33,346 nucleotides of DNA from an uncultured Enhydrobacter sp. (GTDB lineage Bacteria; Pseudomonadota; Gammaproteobacteria; Pseudomonadales; Moraxellaceae), in the NCBI GenBank assembly GCA_946222995.1, contig CAMIOS010000024.1:1-33346 (forward strand). Direction: 5' to 3'. The notes below the pieces were generated by a model that was not told the DNA's origin, ran no database searches, and was given only the letters and a program-made list of their open reading frames with translations. This document shows positions 24,998 to 33,305 of this stretch, piece by piece (within the stretch, counting starts at the first letter, position 1; every line of letters starts with the position of its first letter). Both the position numbers and the translations under genes were made by a program.

Positions 24998-26137
24998 ATG
25001 TCAGATGCTCACGCTACACTTGCCGCCACACCACCGATTAATGATCGCTTATGGAGCAATCATGTCCGTCATTTAACGCCTTATATCCCAGGTGAACAGC
25101 CAAAACATGACCATCTATGTAAGCTTAATACCAATGAAAACCCTTTTCCGCCATCACCAAAGGTGGCGCATGCTATAGCCCAAGTCTTAGCCAATCAAGC
25201 GGATAGTTTAAAACTGTACCCTGCCCCAGAATCGAATGAACTACGTGAGGTGATGGCTCAAGTTTATCAAGTGAATGAGAATCAAATCTTTGTCGGTAAT
25301 GGCTCTGATGAGGTTTTAGCCCATATTTTTGCCTGTTTTTTTATTAAAGATCGCCCTGTCTTGACTCCTGATATCGGTTATAGCTTTTATCCTGTGTATG
25401 CTGATACCTTTAATGTAAATTTAGCCAAAATTGCCTTAAAAACTGATTTTACCATTGACGTTGACGACTATCGCCGCCCGTGTAGCGGGATTATTATTGC
25501 CAACCCCAACGCCCCGACGGGCATTTTATTGCCATTAGCAGACATAGAAAAACTGCTAAAAGAACACCCCAATGCGGTGATTGTGATTGATGAGGCTTAC
25601 ATAGATTTTTATGATGGCACCTTTGCCGATACCCCAACCGCTTCAGCGGTCAGCCTTATTAATGCCTATGATAATTTGTTAGTCACCCAGTCCTTTTCAA
25701 AATCTCGCTCGCTAGCGGGCTTGCGGGTGGGTATGGCTTTTGGTAATTACTCGTTGATTGAAGCATTAAACCGCTACAAAAATAGCTTTAATAGTTATCC
25801 GCTGGATCGTTTAGCTCAAGCAGGTGCAATAGCAAGCTTGCAAGACTCCGCATATTTTGCTGACTGTTGCCAAAAGGTCATCGCACTGCGTACAGCCTTG
25901 ATAAGTGATTTACAAGCGTTGGGATTTAGCGTATTGCCTTCGCAAGCCAATTTTATATTTGCCAGACCGCCTGTTGCAATGGGCGCTACCAAACAAGTTT
26001 TTGAAAAACTGCGGGAGCAAGGCGTGATTGTTCGACATTTTGACAAACCCAAGATCAGCGATTATTTAAGAATCACGGTTGGTACCAGCGAGCAAAATCA
26101 ACAATTGATTCAAACGTTAAAAAACCTAAAGCTATAG
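24998..26137 (+). CDS. hisC: Histidinol-phosphate aminotransferase HisC
   Basis: Fold-type I PLP aminotransferase of 379 residues catalysing the seventh step of histidine biosynthesis (imidazole acetol-phosphate to histidinol-phosphate). Visible: LNTNENPFPPSP (about 43-54), NGSDEVLAHIF, IIANPNAPTG, VIDEAYIDF and the PLP Schiff-base Lys235 in SFSKSRSLAGLRVG, then the Arg near the C-terminus (YLRITVG). AAGGGA lies before the ATG at 24998. No other his gene is adjacent, so this is a dispersed his gene or a second paralogue with broader (for example aromatic) specificity. Confidence 0.94.
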   Translation: MSDAHATLAATPPINDRLWSNHVRHLTPYIPGEQPKHDHLCKLNTNENPFPPSPKVAHAIAQVLANQADSLKLYPAPESNELREVMAQVYQVNENQIFVGNGSDEVLAHIFACFFIKDRPVLTPDIGYSFYPVYADTFNVNLAKIALKTDFTIDVDDYRRPCSGIIIANPNAPTGILLPLADIEKLLKEHPNAVIVIDEAYIDFYDGTFADTPTASAVSLINAYDNLLVTQSFSKSRSLAGLRVGMAFGNYSLIEALNRYKNSFNSYPLDRLAQAGAIASLQDSAYFADCCQKVIALRTALISDLQALGFSVLPSQANFIFARPPVAMGATKQVFEKLREQGVIVRHFDKPKISDYLRITVGTSEQNQQLIQTLKNLKL

Positions 26138-26361
26138 ATAATAAAGATAATGCAAAATTGTCGTTATAGTTATTCATTATTTGATTTTATCATTTATTAA
26201 AGTCGGCTATAAACGAATGTATTTAAAAGATTTTTTGTAAATTTTTGCAAAAATAGGCTTGCTAAAAGTACGACTCTGACTTACATTTCACCCCATAAAT
26301 CGTCCAGTTTTTTTTCGTTATAGTACTTTTTAGTGTGTGATAAGTGAGTTTTAAGTTTGCT

Positions 26362-26652
26362 ATGAAAGCCGTTGTAATTATATTATTAAGCCTGCTAAGT
26401 ATAGGTATTGCTAATGCCCGAGTATGTAGTTTAAATCAAACTGCTAATGTTAAAGAAGCGATTAATAGTAAGCCGATCGGACAAGTTCGAGCTAATACGC
26501 CCGTTAATATTATCGGCTATGATACAGATAATAACGGAAGATTGCTTGCCTATATCGCTTGGCAAGGACAACCTTTGACCGCCATCAAACGCCAAGGCTT
26601 GCAAAATCAAGGCTGGGTAAATAAGGATATGGTTAGTTGCGCCAACCAATAA
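26362..26652 (+). CDS. Small exported SH3-like domain protein
   Basis: A 96-residue protein with a clear signal peptide (MKAVVIILLSLLSIGIANA) and a compact mature region. It begins CSLNQTANVKEAINSKPIGQVRANTPVNIIGYDTDNNGRLLAYI and ends in WVNKDMVSC. The pattern of a repeated 'V-R/V...G-x-V-x-x-x-x-x-V-x-I-I-G' followed by W-V is that of bacterial SH3-like domains in periplasmic proteins, and the two Cys could bridge. I prefer ATG 26362; an in-frame GTG at 26344 would add six residues and blur the signal peptide. No function can be assigned. Confidence 0.7.
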   Translation: MKAVVIILLSLLSIGIANARVCSLNQTANVKEAINSKPIGQVRANTPVNIIGYDTDNNGRLLAYIAWQGQPLTAIKRQGLQNQGWVNKDMVSCANQ

Positions 26653-26687
26653 TTAAAAATGGGGATTAACTTATATTGACCAGAAAC

Positions 26688-26718
26688 AAAAAGGCTTAAT
26701 CACGCTATTAAGCCTTTT
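26688..26718. terminator. Bidirectional terminator between the SH3-like gene and fabB
   Basis: AAAAGGCTTAAT (26689-26700) pairs perfectly with ATTAAGCCTTTT (26707-26718) around a six-base loop. It ends in T on both strands. It sits between two convergent genes. Confidence 0.9.
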
Positions 26719-26731
26719 GTTGAGTTAACAT

Positions 26732-27958
26732 TTAAGCTTCAAACCTTTTAATGATAAGACACGCATTTGTCCCCCCAAAACCAAAGCTATTGGTCATAAT
26801 CGTGTTAAGATTGGCGGGTCGGGTTTGCATGACAATATCAAAATCTTGCGCTCGTTCATCCAAATTTTTAATATTAATAGATGGCGCAATAAAGCCATGA
26901 TTAAGCATCAGTAAGCAATAAATCAATTCTTGCACGCCCACTGCCCCAAGGCTATGTCCTGTCATTGATTTGGTTGAACTAACCGGTGGCAACTCAGCAC
27001 CAAAAACTTGACGAATTGCTTCAAGTTCAGTGACATCACCAATCGGTGTGCTGGTACCGTGCGTGTTGATATAATCGACTTTGGTAATTGCTGCTTGTTT
27101 AATAGCTTGTTTTATACAATTTATCGCCCCAATCCCACTTGGGGCAACCATATCCGCCCCATCTGAAGTTGCCCCATAGCCGACAATTTCTGCCAATATC
27201 TTAGCCCCTCGAGCTTGAGCGGATTCTAGGCTTTCGACAACGACTGCACCACCACCGCCTGCAATCACAAACCCATCACGATCTTTATCATACGGGCGGC
27301 TGGCTGTTTCTGGCGTATCATTAAATTGGGTGCTCAACGCCCCCATCGCATCAAACATACACGACTGTGTCCAATCTTCTTGCTCACCACCGCCTGCAAT
27401 CACAATATCTTGCTTGCCAAGCTGAATTAGCTCCATCGCATGACCCACGCAATGGGTCGAAGTGGCACAGGCTGATGCAATCGAATAACTCACACCGCCA
27501 ATTTTTAACCCTGTGGCAAGGCTTGCCGCGACCGTGCTTGCCATCGTCTTAGGCACTGCCATCGCCCCAACACCCCGTAACCCTTTTTCACGCATGGCAT
27601 CAACTGCTTGGCTCACATCTTGGGTCGAAGCACCACCCGAGCCAGCCACCACCCCAATCATGGGATGATGGGCGATATCAGCAAGCTTTAATCCTGCCTG
27701 TTCAAGCGCTTGAAGTGAACTTAAATACGCATACAAACTTGCCTTTGACAAAAACCGTTTCAGCTTTCGGTCAATCATCGAAGTGTCTAACAGCGCTTCA
27801 TCAATTGACCCTGTCACACAAGATTTAAAGCCTCTTTGAGCATAAATAGGGTTATAACTTATTCCCGATTTGCCTGCCTGCAAGGCTGCTAACACGGTTG
27901 ACATCTCATTGCCAATACTCGATATAATACCTGTTCCTGTAACTACCACACGTTTCAT
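26732..27958 (-). CDS. fabB: Beta-ketoacyl-ACP synthase I (FabB)
   Basis: Thiolase-fold condensing enzyme of fatty acid elongation, 408 residues (E. coli FabB 406). The N-terminus MKRVVVTGTGIISSIGN and the segment SMIDRKLKRFLSKASLYAYLS match FabB rather than FabF. The catalytic triad is Cys164 (SACATS), His300 (NTHGTSTPIGD) and His335 (TGHSLGA), with Lys330 in STKSMTG. FabB is essential for the unsaturated branch of fatty acid synthesis together with FabA; fabA is not adjacent here. AAGGGAT lies before the ATG at 27958. Confidence 0.95.
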   Translation of the reverse strand: MKRVVVTGTGIISSIGNEMSTVLAALQAGKSGISYNPIYAQRGFKSCVTGSIDEALLDTSMIDRKLKRFLSKASLYAYLSSLQALEQAGLKLADIAHHPMIGVVAGSGGASTQDVSQAVDAMREKGLRGVGAMAVPKTMASTVAASLATGLKIGGVSYSIASACATSTHCVGHAMELIQLGKQDIVIAGGGEQEDWTQSCMFDAMGALSTQFNDTPETASRPYDKDRDGFVIAGGGGAVVVESLESAQARGAKILAEIVGYGATSDGADMVAPSGIGAINCIKQAIKQAAITKVDYINTHGTSTPIGDVTELEAIRQVFGAELPPVSSTKSMTGHSLGAVGVQELIYCLLMLNHGFIAPSINIKNLDERAQDFDIVMQTRPANLNTIMTNSFGFGGTNACLIIKRFEA

Positions 27959-28192
27959 AGTTATCCCTTGTTATTACGATCGTAAAAATAATTTATTGTA
28001 GCCACATCAACCATAAAAACCTAGCCACCTAGCAGATTTGTTACAAAATATTTCACAGTCAATTGACCCTTTTTACAGAAAAATATTGCGCTTGCATTTG
28101 CTTACGCATTGTAGTTGCAAGCCATAAAAAAATGTCTTAGGCTAATTGCACACTGACCAACCATTTGAACAAATTATTTAAAGGATAACAAC

Positions 28193-29143
28193 ATGCTAAA
28201 TAATACTCGCGCCTTTCATACCTCGTTAAGCCGCCAAACCCTTGAAACTGTAGGAAAAAAGTTGGCGCAATTTACCAAAAAAGACACGCTACCAAAAAGT
28301 AGCTTAAATGCTGTTGACCTAGCTGCCATCAATACCGATTTTAAAAATAACAAAAACGCCTTTCATGACCAAGTTCCCAATTTAGCCAGAAAATTATTTG
28401 GCAAAACCAGTATTGGGCGTTATAGTGCCCTTGCCACCAAAATTGTCCCACAAACCACATTGGAAAAAGCCACAGATACTGCCTTTGCCAGTCTTGGCAG
28501 AATTGCGCAAGGTTGGGCGGATTATGACCTAAAACACGATGCCCGTTTTGCCAATACCAAACTCGATGACAGCGAACGCCATGCCCTTGCCCAATCAATT
28601 GCTAATCAAAACCGCACACTGGCAACCATTGGCGGGGTGAGTAACTTGGTAGGTTTGGCAGGGATTTTGGTTGACACGCTTTGGCTGCTCACAGTCAGTC
28701 TGCGCAGTATCTTCCAAATTGCTCACATTTATGATAAACCGCTCACAGGCAAACAAGGCATCGCCATTGCTTATGAAATCCTTGCCAATACCCATCTAAA
28801 AAAGCTACAAGAAAAACAGACCTTGTTAGCAGGGCTTGGTGTTGTGGAGGCAGTTGCTGATGAAGGCTTTGAGGCGTATCGCCTCGAAGATAAACCTGCC
28901 GATGATGACAATGACTATAGCCAAGTTCAAGGCATTTTTAGCAAGGTCGAGAATGTGGCTGAGAGCTTAAATGTAAATCTAAGCCATTTTAATTTCGGCT
29001 TTTTACATAAAGTTTTACCACTTTCTGCCGTGGGGATTGGGGCAAGTTATAATAATATCATTATCAATGAGGTGATAGAAATTGCCTTAGCCACTTTTGC
29101 CCCTACCCCTAAATTGGCAAGTATAGCGCATCAAAATGCCTAG
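28193..29143 (+). CDS. EcsC family protein
   Basis: A 316-residue protein carrying the EcsC-type hydrophobic core: GGVSNLVGLAGILVDTLWLLTVSLRSIFQIAHIYDKPL (about 147-184), with the family's pattern of a small-residue-rich helix, an Asp, L-x-x-L-x-x-x-L-R-x-I-x-x-I-A and Y-(D/G). A second Gly/Ala-rich hydrophobic stretch lies at about 271-285 (PLSAVGIGASYNNIIINEV). EcsC proteins are poorly characterised; the name comes from a gene beside the Bacillus EcsAB transporter. The N-terminal about 90 residues are polar and unassigned. AAGGA precedes the ATG. The gene is alone, divergent from fabB. Confidence 0.8.
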   Translation: MLNNTRAFHTSLSRQTLETVGKKLAQFTKKDTLPKSSLNAVDLAAINTDFKNNKNAFHDQVPNLARKLFGKTSIGRYSALATKIVPQTTLEKATDTAFASLGRIAQGWADYDLKHDARFANTKLDDSERHALAQSIANQNRTLATIGGVSNLVGLAGILVDTLWLLTVSLRSIFQIAHIYDKPLTGKQGIAIAYEILANTHLKKLQEKQTLLAGLGVVEAVADEGFEAYRLEDKPADDDNDYSQVQGIFSKVENVAESLNVNLSHFNFGFLHKVLPLSAVGIGASYNNIIINEVIEIALATFAPTPKLASIAHQNA

Positions 29144-29163
29144 TATCTGGCGAATTTTTATCA

Positions 29164-29208
29164 TAACAATTGCAAGTTCCTTGATGGGCTTGCTATTGTT
29201 AAATTTTT
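29164..29208 (+). terminator. Probable terminator of the EcsC-family gene
   Basis: TAACAAT-T-GCAAG (29164-29176) pairs with CTTGC-T-ATTGTTA (29189-29201), 12 pairs interrupted by one T:T mismatch, with a 12-base loop. It is followed by AAATTTTTA. It starts 21 bases after the stop codon. Confidence 0.65.
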
Positions 29209-29365
29209 ATTAACTTCTGCCATTGTCTAAATTTTTTAGTATAAAATTTCAAGTTACTAAATATTTACATAAATACCGTTTTTAACTACATTTAGTAAGT
29301 TAAATATCCACATGATTCACCAAACTATTAATGAATTCAGTAAAAAATTAGGCAATAATAGTTTT

Positions 29366-29421
29366 AACAACGAAGTTAAATTAAAATAACAATAAAAAAA
29401 TAATAAAATTCCTTCGTTGTT
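29366..29421. repeat. 10-bp perfect inverted repeat in AT-rich gap
   Basis: AACAACGAAG at 29366-29375 and CTTCGTTGTT at 29412-29421 are perfect reverse complements 36 bases apart. The intervening DNA is almost pure A/T. It lies inside the possible small transcript. Confidence 0.7.
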
Positions 29422-29502
29422 GTTATCTATTACATTCAAATATAAATACAATCAAAATAATAAAATAAAGTTAGCTACCTGATAAATTTTGCAGGAAATA
29501 TC

Positions 29503-29553
29503 AAGCCAATCATCTATTAGTTAGAATAAATTTTAATAGTTGATTGGCTTTTT
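29503..29553 (+). terminator. Strong Rho-independent terminator ahead of the str operon
   Basis: AAGCCAATCA-T-CTATTA (29503-29519) pairs with TAATAG-T-TGATTGGCTT (29534-29550): 16 pairs with a single T:T mismatch and a 14-base loop, then TTT. It is 360 bases past the nearest plus-strand stop codon, which is unusual for a gene terminator. Confidence 0.85.
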
Positions 29554-29587
29554 ATCTTATAGCCTAATCATCCCCTTCCCATACCTC

Positions 29588-29616
29588 TTGAAAATTACCA
29601 TGAAACTCTCTATAAT
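29588..29616 (+). promoter_or_regulatory. Promoter of the str operon
   Basis: TTGAAA (29588-29593), 17 bases, then a perfect TATAAT (29611-29616). The predicted start near 29623 gives a leader of about 60 bases to rpsL. Near-consensus strength fits a ribosomal protein operon. Confidence 0.9.
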
Positions 29617-29684
29617 ACGCTGTCCTAAAAATAGGCGTAAAGCCATTTTTGGATTTATTGACAACAAACGGGAGAGAGTGCCTT

Positions 29685-30059
29685 ATGGCAACTACAAATC
29701 AATTAATTCGTAAAGGTCGCAATACCGTTACCGAAAAATCAAAAGTGCCAGCCCTAAAAGCTTGCCCACAACGTCGTGGCGTATGTACTCGTGTCTATAC
29801 CACTACACCAAAAAAACCCAACTCAGCCATGCGTAAAGTATGTCGTGTGCGTTTGACTTCTGGCTTTGAAGTATCAAGCTATATCGGCGGCGAAGGTCAT
29901 AACCTACAAGAACATAGCGTGGTGTTAATCCGTGGTGGTCGTGTTAAAGATTTACCAGGTGTACGTTACCATACCGTTCGTGGTGCATTAGACTGTGCTG
30001 GCGTAAAAGACCGTAAACAAGGTCGTTCTAAATATGGTGCAAAACGTCCTAAAGCCTAA
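29685..30059 (+). CDS. rpsL: 30S ribosomal protein S12
   Basis: A 124-residue protein, exactly the family length, starting MATTNQLIRKGRN at ATG 29685 with a GGGAGAGAG purine-rich site upstream. An open frame extends twelve codons upstream but is not S12-like. S12 sits at the decoding centre; the KxPNSA loop (TPKKPNSAMRK, about 40-50) and the PGVRYHTVRGALD segment (about 90-102) are present. Lys43 of PKKPNSA is the residue classically altered in streptomycin resistance; here the wild-type lysine pattern is seen, so no resistance change is evident there. First gene of the str operon. Confidence 0.98.
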   Translation: MATTNQLIRKGRNTVTEKSKVPALKACPQRRGVCTRVYTTTPKKPNSAMRKVCRVRLTSGFEVSSYIGGEGHNLQEHSVVLIRGGRVKDLPGVRYHTVRGALDCAGVKDRKQGRSKYGAKRPKA

Positions 30060-30120
30060 CACTAGGACAAATTAGGTCAGTTTTGTAATAAGTTAACGTA
30101 ATTAACCATTTATTTTGTTT

Positions 30121-30207
30121 GCATAAATTTAGTTAGGCTAGCCCCCGTCAACTTTATGCAGTAAGGCTGGTGAGAATGATAAGTTTATCAATTATCGCTA
30201 CTACCAG
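30121..30207 (+). promoter_or_regulatory. Structured rpsL-rpsG spacer, candidate S7 autoregulatory element
   Basis: Two adjacent folds are visible. GCATAAA (30121-30127) pairs with TTTATGC (30153-30159), enclosing a GGCTAGCC palindrome. CTGGT (30167-30171) pairs with ACCAG (30203-30207) and GATAA (30178-30182) with TTATC (30192-30196), separated by a symmetric six-by-six internal loop. The rpsG start follows 28 bases later. In E. coli S7 binds the corresponding intercistronic region to repress translation; similarity of role is inferred from position only. Confidence 0.45.
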
Positions 30208-30235
30208 ACGCCCCTGAATACACAAGGAATTTATT

Positions 30236-30709
30236 ATGCCAAGACGTCGTGTCATTGCTGCCCGTGAAATTTTACCAGATCCAAAATTTGGTAGCAAAAC
30301 CATCGCAAAATTCATTAACCACGTGATGGTTGATGGTAAAAAATCAGTTGCTGAAAAAATTGTTTACGGTGCTTTAGACCGTGTATTAGAGAAAAACACA
30401 GGTATTGACCCTGTTGAGTTTTTTGAAGATACGCTTGAAAAAGTTCGCCCAATGGTTGAAGTAAAAGCTCGCCGTGTGGGTGGTGCCACTTACCAAGTAC
30501 CTATGGAAGTACGTCCCTCCCGTCGTACCGCTTTAGCTATGCGTTGGTTAGTGGATGCTGCTGCAAAACGTTCAGAAAAATCAATGGCGCTTCGCCTTGC
30601 AGGTGAGTTGCTAGATGCGGCTGATGGCAAAGGTAATGCATTGAAAAAACGTGATGAAGTTCACCGTATGGCAGATGCTAATAAGGCGTTCTCACATTAT
30701 CGCTTCTAA
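30236..30709 (+). CDS. rpsG: 30S ribosomal protein S7
   Basis: A 157-residue protein starting MPRRRVIAAREILPDPKFGS, the canonical S7 N-terminus, with AAGGA 8 bases before the ATG. S7 nucleates assembly of the 30S head by binding the 3' domain of 16S rRNA. The beta-hairpin region (VEVKARRVGGATYQVPMEVRPSRR, about 71-95) and the C-terminal KRDEVHRMADANKAFSHYRF are typical. It lies 176 bp after rpsL, a longer spacer than the E. coli str operon. Confidence 0.98.
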   Translation: MPRRRVIAAREILPDPKFGSKTIAKFINHVMVDGKKSVAEKIVYGALDRVLEKNTGIDPVEFFEDTLEKVRPMVEVKARRVGGATYQVPMEVRPSRRTALAMRWLVDAAAKRSEKSMALRLAGELLDAADGKGNALKKRDEVHRMADANKAFSHYRF

Positions 30710-31025
30710 TCAATACCTATCCTATTATTCACCAGTAATAGAATATAGAAGTATTCACTAAATTATGGGTTGAAATTAAAAAAGCAATCCCGATAATAAG
30801 TGAAGCAATTTAGGCTTGTCATGCTTTTGTCATGGCAAGCCCTTATCATAAAGCACCTATGTCTTGTCGTATTTAGGTCAATATTTTCAAGTTTGATGTA
30901 GAGCGTTTATCCTTAGTTTTAATCCTTTCATCAATTAAGTTTTTACTTATTTTAATAAACTCTAAATAACGACACTACTTGCCTAATGATAAATCATTTT
31001 AAACCTTAGTCCTTAGGAAATAACT
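30710..31025 (+). other. Long rpsG-fusA spacer with strong hairpin
   Basis: A 316-bp gap without a gene, against only a few tens of bases in E. coli. It contains a stem of 11 pairs, GGCTTGTCATG (30813-30823) with CATGGCAAGCC (30831-30841), one G:U, seven-base loop. No T-run follows, so it is not a standard terminator; it could be a processing site or attenuator. No convincing internal promoter is seen; TTGATG at 30892-30897 lacks a good -10. AGGA before ATG 31026 serves fusA. Confidence 0.6.
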
Positions 31026-33152
31026 ATGGCACGTACAACCCCCCTAAACCGTTATCGTAATATCGGTATTTCTGCACATATTGATGCAGGTAAAACAACT
31101 ACAACAGAACGTATTTTATTCTACACAGGTAAAAACCATAAACTGGGCGAAGTGCATGAAGGTGCGGCGACCATGGACTGGATGGAACAAGAACAAGAAC
31201 GTGGGATTACTATTACCTCAGCTGCGACCACGTGTTTTTGGTCAGGCATGGGGCATCAATTCCCAGAGCATCGCATTAACATTATTGACACCCCCGGCCA
31301 CGTTGACTTTACCATTGAAGTAGAACGTTCGATGCGTGTACTAGATGGTGCATGTATGGTGTATTGTGCGGTGGGCGGTGTACAACCTCAATCAGAAACC
31401 GTATGGCGTCAAGCAAATAAATATAAAGTGCCTCGTCTTGCATTCGTGAATAAAATGGATCGTACTGGCGCAAACTTTTTCCGCGTGGTGGATCAAGTGA
31501 AACAACGCCTTGGTGGTAACCCTGTACCTGTTGTTATACCCATTGGGGCAGAAGATACCTTTGAAGGGGTCGTTGACCTCCTCGAGATGAAAGCAATTAT
31601 TTGGGACGTGGCATCTCAAGGTATGAAATTTGATTATGCAGAGATTCCTGCTGACTTAGTTGATACTGCAAACGAATGGCGTAGTAACATGGTTGAAGCT
31701 GCCGCAGAATCGTCAGAAGAACTCATGGATAAATACCTAGATGAAGGCGATTTATCACGTGACGATATCGTAGCAGGTCTGCGTGCACGTACCCTTGCTG
31801 GCGAAATTCAACCGATGCTTTGTGGTACTGCGTTCAAAAACAAAGGCGTACAACGTATGCTTGACGCGGTTATCGAATTTTTACCTGCACCGAATGACGT
31901 TGACGCAATCAAAGGTGTGTTAGATGACAAAGCAGAGACTGAAGCCACTCGTGAATCATCAGACGATGCACCATTTGCGGGTCTTGCGTTCAAAATCATG
32001 AACGACAAATATGTCGGTAACCTAACTTTCGTCCGTGTTTACTCAGGTGTTGCAAAGCAAGGCGATAGCGTTTATAACCCAGTGAAAATGAAACGTGAAC
32101 GTATTGGTCGTATTGTTGAAATGCACGCTAATTCACAAAAAGAAGTGGATGAAGTACGCGCGGGTGACATCGTAGCCTTTGTAGGTCTAAAAGATGTAAC
32201 CACTGGTGATACGCTGTGTGATGAGAATAACATCATTACGCTTGAGCGTATGGAATTCCCAGATCCAGTAATTAGCTTGGCAGTAGAGCCAAAAACCAAA
32301 GCTGACCAAGAAAAAATGTCAATCGCACTTAATCGTTTGGCAAAAGAAGACCCTTCATTCCGCGTGCATACAGATGAAGAATCAGGTCAAACTATTATCA
32401 GTGGTATGGGTGAGCTTCATTTAGAAATTTTGGTTGATCGTATGAAACGTGAGTTTAACGTTGAAGCAAACGTGGGTGCGCCACAAGTTGCTTATCGTGA
32501 AACAATTCGTAATACTGTTGAACAAGAAGGTAAATTCGTACGTCAAACCGGTGGTCGTGGTAAATTTGGTCACGTTTGGTTACGTCTTGAACCACTTGAT
32601 CCTGCAGAAGGCAAAGATTATGAATTTGCTGAAGAAGTGGTTGGTGGTGTAGTACCAAAAGAATTCTTTGGTGCAGTTGACAAAGGTATCCAAGAACGTA
32701 TGAAAAATGGTGTTCTTGCCGGTTACCCAGTGGTTGGCGTAAAAGCCACCCTTTATGATGGTTCTTACCATGACGTTGACTCAGATGAGTTATCGTTCAA
32801 AATGGCAGGTTCGATTGCTTTTCGTAAAGGCTTTATGAATGCAAGTCCTGTATTACTTGAACCCGTCATGAAAGTTGAAGTTGAAACCCCAGAAGACTAT
32901 ATGGGTGATATCATGGGCGACCTTAACCGTCGTCGTGGTATGGTACAAGGTATGGATGATATGTTTGGCGGTGTGAAACAAATCCGTGCAGAAGTACCGC
33001 TTGCTGAAATGTTTGGCTATGCCACTCAGCTTCGCTCAATGTCACAAGGTCGTGCAACCTACTCCATGGAATTTGCCAAATATGCAGAAACGCCACGTAA
33101 CGTTGCCGATGAAATCATCAAAAAATTCACTAGTAAAGATGATGATGAATAA
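31026..33152 (+). CDS. fusA: Elongation factor G
   Basis: Translational GTPase of 708 residues that drives ribosomal translocation and, with RRF, recycling. P-loop AHIDAGKTTTTER (about 17-29), switch II DTPGHVDF (about 88-95) and NKMD (about 142-145) are all present, followed by domains II-V ending ATQLRSMSQGRATYSMEFAKY. The length is close to E. coli EF-G (704). Start at ATG 31026 with AGGA 8 bases upstream. It is third in the str operon. I see nothing abnormal in the sequence. Confidence 0.98.
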   Translation: MARTTPLNRYRNIGISAHIDAGKTTTTERILFYTGKNHKLGEVHEGAATMDWMEQEQERGITITSAATTCFWSGMGHQFPEHRINIIDTPGHVDFTIEVERSMRVLDGACMVYCAVGGVQPQSETVWRQANKYKVPRLAFVNKMDRTGANFFRVVDQVKQRLGGNPVPVVIPIGAEDTFEGVVDLLEMKAIIWDVASQGMKFDYAEIPADLVDTANEWRSNMVEAAAESSEELMDKYLDEGDLSRDDIVAGLRARTLAGEIQPMLCGTAFKNKGVQRMLDAVIEFLPAPNDVDAIKGVLDDKAETEATRESSDDAPFAGLAFKIMNDKYVGNLTFVRVYSGVAKQGDSVYNPVKMKRERIGRIVEMHANSQKEVDEVRAGDIVAFVGLKDVTTGDTLCDENNIITLERMEFPDPVISLAVEPKTKADQEKMSIALNRLAKEDPSFRVHTDEESGQTIISGMGELHLEILVDRMKREFNVEANVGAPQVAYRETIRNTVEQEGKFVRQTGGRGKFGHVWLRLEPLDPAEGKDYEFAEEVVGGVVPKEFFGAVDKGIQERMKNGVLAGYPVVGVKATLYDGSYHDVDSDELSFKMAGSIAFRKGFMNASPVLLEPVMKVEVETPEDYMGDIMGDLNRRRGMVQGMDDMFGGVKQIRAEVPLAEMFGYATQLRSMSQGRATYSMEFAKYAETPRNVADEIIKKFTSKDDDE

Positions 33153-33194
33153 TCTATTTAATTACTAATGAAATTTTTATAAGTTGTACGTTTT

Positions 33195-33242
33195 GCAATG
33201 GTTTGTGTAGTGCAGAGTTTTATTAGATTACACAAACCATGC
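33195..33242 (+). promoter_or_regulatory. Large hairpin in the fusA-tuf spacer
   Basis: ATGGTTTGTGTA (33198-33209) pairs perfectly with TACACAAACCAT (33229-33240), and GC/GC extends the stem past a bulged A; the loop is 19 bases. No T-run follows, so it is probably not a simple terminator. It lies 46 bases after fusA and 66 before tuf. Confidence 0.6.
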
Positions 33243-33305
33243 TATAAAACTTAAAAGTTATTATTTTTAAGCGTTGAACTACTCAAACATAAGAGGAACA
33301 AAACC

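Larger units (their letters stand above)
29217..29553 (+). ncRNA. Possible independent small transcript in the ecsC-str gap
   Basis: This segment of the 541-bp gap 29144-29684 carries a promoter-like pair, CTGCCA (29217-29222), 17 bases, TATAAA (29240-29245), and ends at the strong hairpin 29503-29550 with a T-run. The upstream gene already has its own terminator-like hairpin, so something appears to start and end here. The roughly 300-base product would be very A/T-rich and contain a 10-bp inverted repeat (29366-29375 with 29412-29421). The only small frame seen, 25 codons from ATG 29312, lacks a good ribosome binding site. The call is inference from signals, not from a recognised RNA family. 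Confidence 0.35.

Noticed and set aside
29312..29389. A 25-codon frame (MIHQTINEFSKKLGNN...) in the gap before the str operon
   Set aside because: It has no good ribosome binding site, no recognised similarity and very A/T-rich composition, so I do not call it a gene.
29649..29684. A twelve-codon upstream extension of rpsL
   Set aside because: S12 begins MATTNQLIRKG, and 124 residues from ATG 29685 is the exact family length; the extension covers the leader and ribosome binding site.
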